From: Helicobacter marmotae | Lineage (GTDB): Bacteria; Campylobacterota; Campylobacteria; Campylobacterales; Helicobacteraceae | DNA: 64,000 bases | Assembly (NCBI RefSeq): GCF_003364255.1 | Contig: NZ_NXLR01000006.1 | Location: 1 to 64,000 of the forward strand | Direction: 5' to 3' | Part shown: positions 48,478-56,633 of the stretch, piece after piece | How positions within the stretch are numbered: position 1 is the first letter of the stretch | Layout of the letters: each line of letters begins with the position of its first letter | The notes under the pieces: generated by a model | What the model saw: only the letters and a program-made list of their open reading frames with translations | Databases searched by the model: none | Told to the model about the DNA's origin: nothing | Position numbers and translations under genes: made by a program

Positions 48478-48583
48478 TTCAAAGGTGTTTGAAGTCAAGG
48501 TTTCTGTAGTGATTCTATTAGTTTGTTATGTCTTTAGCGAAACCGAAGAATTTTCTATAGCTTCAAAGCAAGGAGAAAATAAT

Positions 48584-49666
48584 ATGAAATACCCCCTATC
48601 TTGCACCAATGACTTTGCAAGCGATCTTTTATTTTGGATTACAAGATTTGTGCGCTACAAGCTCACAACTCTAAGCAATCACCAAGTAAATGATAAAGAA
48701 AAGATACTGCAAGCCATTAATACCCTAAGCAACAATGAAATAGATTCCATAAATCAACTAGAGAGGCTCTGCAAAGATGCGAGAAAGGCAGGCTTAATAG
48801 GCATAAATACCTACTCCACTCCGCTTATCAAGCTCTATCACTTCCTTATACAAAGTAAAATCCGCACTATGGAAGCCATTGATGAGGAGACATTGAGCGA
48901 TTTTCTTAGTGTGGAGACAAGCACGCTCTCAAATGCAAGTAAAAGAAACTATCGTATCGCTCTTATCGCGCTTTTTGGCTATATTGATAAGCAAAATGAA
49001 AGTGAAGGCAAATCGCATGTGTATGATATTAACCTTAAAATTAGCGCATTGCAGGGTAAAAGCGGGCAGAAGCTCCCCGCATTTTTAGACCAAAATGAAC
49101 TTGAAACTTTCCTGCATGCCATTGATACAACAGAGCTTAGCCCCAAAGTCGCTGCACGCAATAAGCTTATTATTAAGCTCATTGTTTATACAGGCATACG
49201 AGTAAGCGAGGCTATTCATCTTCGCTATAAAGATATATTACCCAACAAAGATTGCTATCTTTTGCAGATTCGAGGTAAGGGTAACAAACCGCGAGTCGTG
49301 ATGATACGTAAAAATCATATACAAAATCTCCTTGATGTATGGCTAGCCCAGCGCCTAAGCTTAGCCCCAAAGTATGATTTACTCTTCTGCAATGCAAAGG
49401 GAGAGGCACTCACACAAAGCTATATCTACAAAAATGTAGAAAATATCCTCCTTCAAGCAGGTATTCGTAAAGAAAAAAATGGTGCGCATATTTTGAGGCA
49501 TTCTTTTGCCACTTTGCTCTATCAAAAAAAGCATGACTTAATTATGGTACAAGAAGCGTTAGGGCATTCAAACCTCAATACCAGTCGCATTTATACGCAT
49601 TTTGATAAAGAGCGACTCCGTGAAGTCGTAAATGTTATGGATAATCTAGCAGAGGATAAAATATGA
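48584..49666 (+). CDS. xerH: Tyrosine recombinase XerH
   Basis: A 360-residue tyrosine recombinase, close to H. pylori XerH in length. Start is MKYPLSC after AAGGAGAAAATAAT; the open frame extends 33 codons upstream into repeat sequence and is rejected. N-terminal SAM-like DNA-binding domain (about 40-155). Catalytic residues: Arg in YTGIRVSEAIHL, Lys in GKGNKPRVV, HILRHSFAT (HxxR), GHSNLNTSRIYTH with the Tyr nucleophile near the end. It resolves chromosome dimers at difH. The stop overlaps the next gene (ATGA). Confidence 0.94.
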   Translation: MKYPLSCTNDFASDLLFWITRFVRYKLTTLSNHQVNDKEKILQAINTLSNNEIDSINQLERLCKDARKAGLIGINTYSTPLIKLYHFLIQSKIRTMEAIDEETLSDFLSVETSTLSNASKRNYRIALIALFGYIDKQNESEGKSHVYDINLKISALQGKSGQKLPAFLDQNELETFLHAIDTTELSPKVAARNKLIIKLIVYTGIRVSEAIHLRYKDILPNKDCYLLQIRGKGNKPRVVMIRKNHIQNLLDVWLAQRLSLAPKYDLLFCNAKGEALTQSYIYKNVENILLQAGIRKEKNGAHILRHSFATLLYQKKHDLIMVQEALGHSNLNTSRIYTHFDKERLREVVNVMDNLAEDKI

Positions 49667-50199
49667 GAAAATTACCCTATATGATACTAATCGCCCTACT
49701 CGCTGTTTGCCTCTGGTTTTATGATGTGCAACTCTATGGCGATGTCTTTCGCCTTATGCTTATCCCTCTTGGCTTGTATTGGCTTTTTACAAAGCAGCTG
49801 CTTTGCTTGAAATATTTTATTTGTGTGAGTGTGATTATCTTAGGCATAGCCTTTGGTTGTAAGCTGGCTTTTGTGTATATCGCAAGCCATTATGGCAGCC
49901 TAGAATGGGCGCAACATATCATAGAAATTGCTAAACGACCCATTAATGGTGAATTTAGAGGATTCCCTAGCGGACATAGCAGTGCAGCATTTGCTGCTTG
50001 TGCGCTTATGTGGCGCTTTTTAGGCAGGGAATGGGGCATATTTAGCTTAATTTTAGCCATTTTTGTAGGCTATTCACGCATTCTTAGCCAATGGCATACC
50101 CCAACGCAAGTAATTGCTGGGGCTATGCTCGGATTTGTGGGGAGTTTTATCGTTATGCTGATACTTGATTACATTGACAAAAGGTATAAAAAAGATTAG
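49663..50199 (+). CDS. PAP2-family membrane phosphatase (LpxE/LpxF-like)
   Basis: A 178-residue protein with about five hydrophobic segments and the PAP2 core: KRPINGEFRGFPSGHSSAAF (about 91-110; PSGH motif) and YSRILSQWHTPTQVIAGA. The last motif normally reads SRx5Hx3D; here the Asp position is Gln, and the first motif Kx6RP lacks the leading Lys. Helicobacter uses such enzymes (LpxE, LpxF) to dephosphorylate lipid A; that assignment is inference, as other PAP2 proteins act on undecaprenyl pyrophosphate. Coupled to xerH by ATGA and followed by a terminator. Confidence 0.82.
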   Translation: MRKLPYMILIALLAVCLWFYDVQLYGDVFRLMLIPLGLYWLFTKQLLCLKYFICVSVIILGIAFGCKLAFVYIASHYGSLEWAQHIIEIAKRPINGEFRGFPSGHSSAAFAACALMWRFLGREWGIFSLILAIFVGYSRILSQWHTPTQVIAGAMLGFVGSFIVMLILDYIDKRYKKD

Positions 50200-50207
50200 A
50201 ATCTGTG

Positions 50208-50237
50208 CCCTTAAAGATTATGCTTTAAGGGTGTTTT
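50208..50237 (+). terminator. Rho-independent terminator after the PAP2 gene
   Basis: CCCTTAAAG (50208-50216), loop ATTATG, CTTTAAGGG (50223-50231), then TGTTTT. Confidence 0.8.
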
Positions 50238-50309
50238 AAATGCTTTAGGGGCTTTTATTATGTGATGTGGCTTGAGTTAATGAAGCTGCTTTAATAAAGC
50301 TGAACTTGC

Positions 50310-50674
50310 GGGGCTGACTTGGCTTTCGACAGGAGTGAAGAGGCTTAAGTGCATGTGAGCTAGCAAGCTCTCAAACTGCTACTAAATTTAAACGCAAACA
50401 ATTCAAATTACGCTCCAGCTTACGCAAAAGTCGCGTAAGTTTATCGCTTTTTGGAGCCGGATATGGTATTTCCCTCTAGCAGAAAGCCTTATCTGTCATT
50501 CACCGCTAGATGCTCTTTTGCCCAAGCCGAAGGCAAAAGAAAAGAATAGGCTGCTTGTGGGCATTATCTTGGGGTATTGGATAACCACAAAAAGACATCA
50601 ATACCTACTAAACATGTAGATTCTTAAGAAGCTCTCATTTTTGGACTGGGGTTCAACTCCCCACAGCTCCACCA
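50310..50674 (+). ncRNA. ssrA: Transfer-messenger RNA (tmRNA)
   Basis: A one-piece tmRNA of about 365 nt. The 5' end GGGGCTGACTTGGCTTTCGA pairs in the acceptor stem with CAGCTCC at the 3' end, followed by encoded ACCA. The T-arm is GGTTCAACTCC. The tag frame at 50394-50438 reads ANNSNYAPAYAKVA then TAA, clearly related to the H. pylori tag. With SmpB it frees stalled ribosomes and tags proteins for ClpXP. Confidence 0.96.
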
Positions 50675-50719
50675 TTGCCTTATATTACTCTATTCTTTTT
50701 ATATGCTTTTATTTACTAT

Positions 50720-50911
50720 TTAATGGATTTGTGCAGCCTTGCGGATTCTATATGCTTTTGAACGGCATGCATTTGAGCAAGTTTTGGCACTTTTGCTTCC
50801 TATAAATGGCTTATGGCATACTTCACAATCTTTTTTTGCTTTATCTAAACTTCTCAAAAGTGAGACCACTTCACTATGTGAAAGTGCATGTTTGCAATAA
50901 GGACATTCCAT
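50720..50911 (-). CDS. Small zinc-ribbon protein
   Basis: A 63-residue protein starting at MECPYCKHAL after AAAGGAGTGAAT; the frame opens 8 codons further upstream but without ribosome site. Two cysteine knuckles: CPYC near the N-terminus and CEVC...CSNAC in the C-terminal half (CHKPF is shared), followed by a basic tail (RSKAYRIRKAA). Likely binds zinc and perhaps nucleic acid. Conserved small proteins of this sort occur in Helicobacter; function unknown. Confidence 0.75.
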   Translation of the reverse strand: MECPYCKHALSHSEVVSLLRSLDKAKKDCEVCHKPFIGSKSAKTCSNACRSKAYRIRKAAQIH

Positions 50912-50950
50912 ATTCACTCCTTTAAATAAATTCATTGATTTAAAAGCAAC

Positions 50951-51004
50951 ATTCTATCACATCTTAGAAAGTGTATTGCTACATTTTATAAAATGTGATA
51001 GAAT
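50951..51004. promoter_or_regulatory. Nested palindromes before the TonB-dependent receptor gene
   Basis: ATTCTATCACAT (50951-50962) and ATGTGATAGAAT (50993-51004) are perfect 12-bp inverted arms. A perfect 16-bp palindrome ACATTTTATAAAATGT (50981-50996) overlaps the right arm. The site lies 40 bases before the receptor ATG and 40 bases upstream of the divergent zinc-ribbon gene, so it may control both; a metal regulator (Fur, NikR) is a guess. Confidence 0.6.
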
Positions 51005-51044
51005 CTGCATTTTCTTTTAGACTAAATTCACATAAAGGTTTGTT

Positions 51045-53129
51045 ATGCAAAACACTCACACGCTCTTTACCCCACTCTATGCTTTTACGCTTAGCTCAAT
51101 ACTTGCAAGCTCTCTTTTAGCCCAAGAGAAACACGATGAGAAGCGCAATGATGGGCACGATACAGCCAAACTCTCCCCGCTTATTTCCCTAGCCCACCCC
51201 ATAAGTAATGCCAATATCAGCATAATAGATGATACATTTATCGCTAATACTCAAGCCTATAATTTAAGTGAAATCTTTAATAAAAGTGCGGAGATTCAAG
51301 TTGGCGGGGGTGCACAAATCGCCCAAAAGCTCTATGTTAGGGGCTTTGAAGATAGAATGTTTAATGTGAGATTGGATGGCATTGCTCAAAATGGCAATCT
51401 CTTTCATCATCAGGGTAATTTAATACTTGATTCATTTCTTATCAAAAATATAGAGATACAAAAGGGCTTAGGGAGTGTAGAAAATGGCGCAGGGGCTATC
51501 GCTGGAGGTATTAACATCACCACAAAAAATGCCTTTGATATGCTGCAAAATGCTAACACTTATGGAGCACATTTAGCCCTAGGGGGGCAGAGCAATAGGG
51601 GTGTGGATACCTCACTTGCAGCCTATACTCTCCTTAGGGAAAATCTTGGCTTGCTCGCAGGATATAGCTTTGAAAATATTCCTTATTACAATGCAGGTAA
51701 CGCAGAGAGAGTGCCCTCTTCAGAATCTAAAACACATAATGCCACCTTTAAGCTTACCTACCTCCCTGCACATAATCACAGCATAAATGTAAATTATCAT
51801 TTTAACCATATTGATTCTATAGCACCATATGGGGCAAATGTCATTCTCTCCCCAAATCCCGCACTTTTTCAAAATACACTCAATGCCCATAATGCGAGTG
51901 TGCAATATGAATATATACAAAATGAACATTTTCAGCTCACTTGGAATAACTACTTCTCTCATAAATCCCTTAGCCTCTCACCTACAGATACGCTTACAGC
52001 CATTAGCGATGAGGAGGGGGCTATGGATTTAAGCCTTCTAAATCTTGGAAGCGATTTAGGTTTTAGGCATTATTTTGGTGACTCACATCATTATTTCAAA
52101 TATGGCTTAAACTACCAACTTATGCACACCAAAGCTCATAATCTCACAGACCATAGCCTTGAGCATGGTAATCTCGGGCGTGAGCTGGGCTCAATTTATG
52201 GAGGATATATAGGGGCTAGCTTTAATGTGCTAGATTCTCTAAGTTTAGATATAGGCTCGCGTTATGATTACTTCGTGTATGTTGATAAATTTGATAGCAC
52301 TCATCACACACAAGGCTTTAGTCCCTATATCTCACTCCTTTATACGCCTAGTAATGACCTTAGCTTTAAATTTACTCATAATTACAATACACGTGGAGCC
52401 ATGCCTCTTGATGCCTCTTTGCTCTCTAATTCCCATGCTTATATTGCTACACTCAAAGCAGAGGGTATGTATAACACCGAGTTTAATGCAGATTATGATA
52501 ATGGCTTTTTTAGCGCGCATGCAAGCTTGTATTATCAACATCTCAAACATTTTATCAATAGCTACACAAATGACGCCACAGAGCATAACCATAGCATAAC
52601 TGATGGGCATGAGCATGAGGATATGTATAGGCAAAATATGCCTAGAGCTGTGCAGATTCTAGGATATGAGGCAAATATAGGCTTGGATTTTAGCTTTTTT
52701 GATGTGCATATAGGCATTGCCCAAAGCCTCCCTAAATATGCTAACCACCTCATAACAGATACTTTTGAGCTTGGTGCAATCAGTGGGAGGAGCTATTATG
52801 CAAGCATAGGTATGCGCCCCTTTAATGCCCTGCCACAATTGCAGATTCTCTATATAGGTCGCTATGTGGAGGGTATAGACTATCAAGGCTACAATATGTA
52901 CTACAATGCTATAGAATCTGTTAATAAAAAGGGCTATGATATACACAATCTCTATTTGACTTATGACCTAAAATCTTTCCTTAGCTTCCGTTTAGCATTT
53001 TTAAATATCACTAATAGAACTTATGTTAATCCCTATAGCCCTGCAAAAGAGCTATTTTCAAGAGAAAGTGGAAGTGCGCTTTATGAGCCGGGCTTTAACA
53101 CAAAGGCACAAATTGTATTTTTCTTTTAA
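51045..53129 (+). CDS. TonB-dependent outer membrane receptor with His-rich segments
   Basis: A 694-residue receptor. Signal peptide about 1-26 (SSLLA). A plug domain (about 55-165: YNLSEIFNKSAEIQVGGG, KLYVRGFEDRMFNVRLDGIAQ, IEIQKGLGSVENGAGAIAGGINITTK) precedes a barrel that ends in FNTKAQIVFFF. Histidine clusters occur in the mature N-terminus (KHDEKRNDGHD), the plug (NLFHHQGN) and a probable extracellular loop (TEHNHSITDGHEHED, about 513-527). This suggests transport of a divalent metal or metal complex such as nickel rather than a siderophore (inference). A pair of nested palindromes lies upstream. Confidence 0.92.
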   Translation: MQNTHTLFTPLYAFTLSSILASSLLAQEKHDEKRNDGHDTAKLSPLISLAHPISNANISIIDDTFIANTQAYNLSEIFNKSAEIQVGGGAQIAQKLYVRGFEDRMFNVRLDGIAQNGNLFHHQGNLILDSFLIKNIEIQKGLGSVENGAGAIAGGINITTKNAFDMLQNANTYGAHLALGGQSNRGVDTSLAAYTLLRENLGLLAGYSFENIPYYNAGNAERVPSSESKTHNATFKLTYLPAHNHSINVNYHFNHIDSIAPYGANVILSPNPALFQNTLNAHNASVQYEYIQNEHFQLTWNNYFSHKSLSLSPTDTLTAISDEEGAMDLSLLNLGSDLGFRHYFGDSHHYFKYGLNYQLMHTKAHNLTDHSLEHGNLGRELGSIYGGYIGASFNVLDSLSLDIGSRYDYFVYVDKFDSTHHTQGFSPYISLLYTPSNDLSFKFTHNYNTRGAMPLDASLLSNSHAYIATLKAEGMYNTEFNADYDNGFFSAHASLYYQHLKHFINSYTNDATEHNHSITDGHEHEDMYRQNMPRAVQILGYEANIGLDFSFFDVHIGIAQSLPKYANHLITDTFELGAISGRSYYASIGMRPFNALPQLQILYIGRYVEGIDYQGYNMYYNAIESVNKKGYDIHNLYLTYDLKSFLSFRLAFLNITNRTYVNPYSPAKELFSRESGSALYEPGFNTKAQIVFFF

Positions 53130-53146
53130 GACAATAGGAATTTTGG

Positions 53147-53152
53147 TATAAT
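53147..53152 (+). promoter_or_regulatory. -10 box of ppa
   Basis: TATAAT in TTTTGGTATAATCG, about 67 bases before the ppa ATG. Confidence 0.55.
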
Positions 53153-53218
53153 CGCCCCCTATACATAAAAGCAAAATGCAAACAAAGCAGATGTAAAGTA
53201 AAATGTAAAGGAGCAGTA

Positions 53219-53740
53219 ATGAATCTAGCCAAAGTACCCGTAGGTGAAAATCCAAATAAAGTCAATGTCATTATTGAGATTCCATATGGTTCAAATATCA
53301 AATACGAAGTTGATAAAGAAAGTGGCTTGGTTGTCGTAGATAGGGTGATGTATGGTGCTATGTTTTATCCCGCTAATTATGGCTTCGTGCCTAATACACT
53401 TGCAGATGATGGTGATCCTGTTGATGTGCTTGTGTTAAATCCCTATCCACTTCAAGCAGGAAGTATGATTACCTCTAGGCTCATTGGAGTATTAATTATG
53501 GAAGATGAAAGCGGAATGGATGAGAAGCTCCTTTCCTTGCCTATCTCTAAAATCGATCCCTCATTTGATAAGATTCAATCCTTAGAAGACTTGCCACAAA
53601 TTACACTTGATAGAATCAAAAATTTCTTTGAAACCTACAAGACTTTAGAGCCAAACAAATGGGTAAAAGTTAAAGAATATAAAGACAAGCAATGCGCCCA
53701 AGAAATTTTAGAAAAATCCATAAAAGCCTATAAACACTAA
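53219..53740 (+). CDS. ppa: Inorganic pyrophosphatase (family I)
   Basis: A 173-residue family I soluble pyrophosphatase. Signatures: IEIPYGSNIKYEVDKESG (about 20-37), MFYPANYGFVPNT (about 48-60), and the Mg-binding DDGDPVDVLVLNPYPLQAGS (about 62-82). It removes pyrophosphate from biosynthetic reactions. AAAGGAGCAGTA precedes the ATG. The biotin carboxylase gene follows 34 bases later. Confidence 0.96.
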   Translation: MNLAKVPVGENPNKVNVIIEIPYGSNIKYEVDKESGLVVVDRVMYGAMFYPANYGFVPNTLADDGDPVDVLVLNPYPLQAGSMITSRLIGVLIMEDESGMDEKLLSLPISKIDPSFDKIQSLEDLPQITLDRIKNFFETYKTLEPNKWVKVKEYKDKQCAQEILEKSIKAYKH

Positions 53741-53774
53741 CCATAATTCCACAAAATTCCACAAAGGAGGCATT

Positions 53775-55199
53775 ATGTTTCATAAAATTCTGATTGCCAA
53801 TCGTGGTGAAATTGCGGTGCGCATTATCCGTGCTTGCAGAGATTTGCATATTAAAAGCGTAGCAATATATGCAAGGGCTGATAGAGACTGCCTCCATGTC
53901 AAAATGGCTGATGAATCTTATGAAATCAGCGATGACCCCCTTAAAGGCTATCTTGATGCGGATTTGATTATCGAAACGGCTCTACATGCCCAAGTTGATG
54001 CTATTCACCCCGGCTATGGGTTTTTGAGTGAAAATGCCACCTTTGCCAAAAAGGTAGAAGAAGCGGGCATTACATGGATAGGTCCAGATGCCCTAACCAT
54101 TGCTAAAATGGGGGATAAAAATGCCGCTAGAGAAATTATGCAAAAAAATGGAATCCCCATAGTCCCGGGCACAAAACCGCTCAATGAATACTCTACTCGA
54201 GAAATAGCTAAATTTGCTCAAAAAATCGGCTATCCTATCATTCTCAAAGCAAGTAGTGGTGGCGGGGGAAGAGGCATACGCGTAGTAGAGAAAGAAGAGG
54301 ATTTGCTAGAATCTTTTAATGCCTGCAAACGCGAGGCAATGGCGTTTTTTAAAAATGATGATGTATTTATGGAAAAATATGTGCTTAATCCTAGACATAT
54401 TGAATTTCAGATTCTTGCAGATAATTATGGAAATGTCATTCACCTCCTAGAGCGTGACTGCTCTATCCAAAGACGTCATCAAAAGCTTATAGAAATCGCC
54501 CCTAGCCCCTTAATTAGTGATGACTTACGTCGCAGAATGGGAGCTACTGCCGTAGCTGCAGCTAAAGCCGCAGGCTATACCAATGCCGGCACCGTTGAAT
54601 TCTTGCTTGATGACAACAATAACTTTTATTTTATGGAAATGAATACACGCATACAAGTAGAGCATGGCGTTACAGAAGAGATTACAGGCTATGACCTCAT
54701 AGGGAGGCAGATTCGTATAGCACAAGGGGAAATCCTAGATTTAACGCAACATGACATACACGCACAGGGCTTTGCCATTGAAGCGCGGATTAATGCTGAA
54801 GATGTAGCAAATGACTTTGTGCCAAATCCGGGTAAAATTACCACTTATTACCCTGCACTTGGACCTTTTGTACGTGTAGATAGCTGCATTTATAAAGACT
54901 ATGTGATACCTCCATTTTATGATTCTATGGTAGCTAAGCTTATTGTTCGGGCTTCAAGTTACAATCTCGCTGTGAATAAACTCGCACGCGCATTAAGTGA
55001 ATTCACCATTAAAGGCGTGAAAACAACGATCCCTTTCCTTATAAATATTTGCAATGATAAGGACTTTAGAAGGGGGCATTTTGATACCTCTTATATAGAG
55101 AGTAAATTAGAGCAGCTTATGCCTACACCCCAATCTAAACCCGAAGATGATATTGTAAGTGTTATTGTAGCCGCCTTAAGTGCGCGTTATGGGGCATAA
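53775..55199 (+). CDS. accC: Biotin carboxylase (AccC, or pyruvate carboxylase subunit A)
   Basis: A 474-residue ATP-grasp biotin carboxylase. N-terminal ILIANRGEIAVRIIRACR, then AIHPGYGFLSENATFA (about 75-90), ATP-binding ASSGGGGRGIRVV (about 158-170), ERDCSIQRRHQKLIEIAPS (about 228-246), and FYFMEMNTRIQVEHGVTEEITGYD (about 288-311). At 474 residues it is longer than typical AccC (~450) and nearer the separate PycA of Campylobacter, so it may act in a two-subunit pyruvate carboxylase. No biotin-carrier gene is adjacent to decide. AAAGGAGGCATT precedes the ATG. Confidence 0.9.
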   Translation: MFHKILIANRGEIAVRIIRACRDLHIKSVAIYARADRDCLHVKMADESYEISDDPLKGYLDADLIIETALHAQVDAIHPGYGFLSENATFAKKVEEAGITWIGPDALTIAKMGDKNAAREIMQKNGIPIVPGTKPLNEYSTREIAKFAQKIGYPIILKASSGGGGRGIRVVEKEEDLLESFNACKREAMAFFKNDDVFMEKYVLNPRHIEFQILADNYGNVIHLLERDCSIQRRHQKLIEIAPSPLISDDLRRRMGATAVAAAKAAGYTNAGTVEFLLDDNNNFYFMEMNTRIQVEHGVTEEITGYDLIGRQIRIAQGEILDLTQHDIHAQGFAIEARINAEDVANDFVPNPGKITTYYPALGPFVRVDSCIYKDYVIPPFYDSMVAKLIVRASSYNLAVNKLARALSEFTIKGVKTTIPFLINICNDKDFRRGHFDTSYIESKLEQLMPTPQSKPEDDIVSVIVAALSARYGA

Positions 55200-55202
55200 A
55201 GT

Positions 55203-56624
55203 ATGAAAAATGTCTATCAAAGCACTACCTTTTTAGATAAAAGAGCAAGGGAAAAATACCATCTAAGTAGCGAAATCCTTATGGAAAATGCCGCCGCCTC
55301 TTTAGAGTATCTCATTAGTAGCCTCACACATAAAGGCAGTGTTGTTACCATTTTATGCGGAGGCGGCGATAATGGCGGTGATGGCTATAGCCTTGCTAGG
55401 CGACTAAGCGGAGATTATCATGTGCGCGTTATGCAGCTTAAAGAGCCTAAAACCACCCTCTGTAAGCAAACTTATGAACAAGCCCGCGAATGTGATATTA
55501 AATTTATTAAAAAAATTCTGCCCTGTGATGTAGTAGTAGATTGTGTGGTAGGCAGCGGCTTAAAAGGGCAACTAGAGAAGGCTTTGAGTGATACATTGGC
55601 TCTAGCTCAAAATGCAGCGCGTATTCACATTGCTTGTGATATTCCTAGTGGGCTTAGCGAGTATAATGAGGGCTTTGTGTTTAAGGCTCATCATACACTT
55701 TGTATGGGGGCTATTCAACTTGCATGTCTAAGCGATAGGGCAAAGGATTTTGTAGGCAAACTCCATGTAGGCAAACTTGGCTTAAGTCCAAAATGCTATG
55801 AAATACATTCCAATATAAAAATGCTTGAAGATACAGACCTCTCTCTCCCCTTGCGTTTGAAGCAAAACACACATAAAGGCGATTATGGGCATTTAGCAAT
55901 TTTTAGCGGTGAGAAATCTGGGGCAAGTATCATAAGCGCGCAGAGTGCCCTGCATTTTGGAGCTGGGCTAGTAAGTCTTATTACAAAAGAGCCCCTAAGC
56001 CATATACCATTTGAGATTATGCAAGAGCATAATTTACCCCCAAAAAGCACTGCCATTGCCCTTGGAATGGGGCTAGGTGTGCAACAAGCTGCGCAAAGTT
56101 TAGAATCTTTATGTGAAAGCACTCTGCCTTGTGTGCTTGATGCTGATGTGTTTCATACCCCTGTGATAAAAACTTTCCTTGAGGAAAGCCTCAAACAACA
56201 ACGACTAGACTTCACAAGAGAAATTGTGCTAACCCCCCATCCTAAAGAATTTGCTTCATTACTTCAGCTCTGCGATTTGGGTGAATATTCTGCAAATAAA
56301 CGCTTAGATTGTATGCTTGCATTTACGCAAAAATACCCCCACACGACACTTTTGCTTAAAGGAGCAAATGTATTTATAGCAAAGGGTGAGCGTGTATATA
56401 TCAACCCTTTAGGGAATAATGCACTTGCAAAAGGTGGGAGTGGCGATGTGCTATCAGGTCTCATAGGCGCGCTTTTAGCACAAGGCTATGACGCCTTGTG
56501 CGCGGCTATACAAGGCTCACTTGCCCATACACTCGCGGGCAAAGTTGCACTCAAGTCTCGTGCCTCTTATGCGCTAACTCCCCTTACACTTATCAAATCG
56601 CTTCAAAACTTACATACTCTATAA
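55203..56624 (+). CDS. nnr: Bifunctional NAD(P)H-hydrate epimerase / dehydratase
   Basis: A 473-residue fusion repairing hydrated NAD(P)H. The N-terminal YjeF_N epimerase domain (about 1-205) has CGGGDNGGDGYSLARRL (about 52-68). The C-terminal dehydratase domain (about 220-470) has THKGDYGHLAIFSGEKSGAS, LTPHPKEFASLL and LAKGGSGDVLSGLIGALLAQG (about 413-433). The start lies 3 bases after accC, with a weak ribosome site, so translation probably depends on the upstream gene. Confidence 0.94.
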   Translation: MKNVYQSTTFLDKRAREKYHLSSEILMENAAASLEYLISSLTHKGSVVTILCGGGDNGGDGYSLARRLSGDYHVRVMQLKEPKTTLCKQTYEQARECDIKFIKKILPCDVVVDCVVGSGLKGQLEKALSDTLALAQNAARIHIACDIPSGLSEYNEGFVFKAHHTLCMGAIQLACLSDRAKDFVGKLHVGKLGLSPKCYEIHSNIKMLEDTDLSLPLRLKQNTHKGDYGHLAIFSGEKSGASIISAQSALHFGAGLVSLITKEPLSHIPFEIMQEHNLPPKSTAIALGMGLGVQQAAQSLESLCESTLPCVLDADVFHTPVIKTFLEESLKQQRLDFTREIVLTPHPKEFASLLQLCDLGEYSANKRLDCMLAFTQKYPHTTLLLKGANVFIAKGERVYINPLGNNALAKGGSGDVLSGLIGALLAQGYDALCAAIQGSLAHTLAGKVALKSRASYALTPLTLIKSLQNLHTL

Positions 56625-56633
56625 GGAAATACA

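Noticed and set aside
48485-48583. N-terminal extension of XerH by 33 codons
   Set aside because: The extension is encoded by repeat sequence and begins 8 bases after the -10 box; the ATG at 48584 has AAGGAG and gives the length of known XerH.
52264-52962. Open frames on both strands inside the TonB receptor gene
   Set aside because: Hydrophobic, low-complexity shadows of the receptor's codon pattern without start signals.
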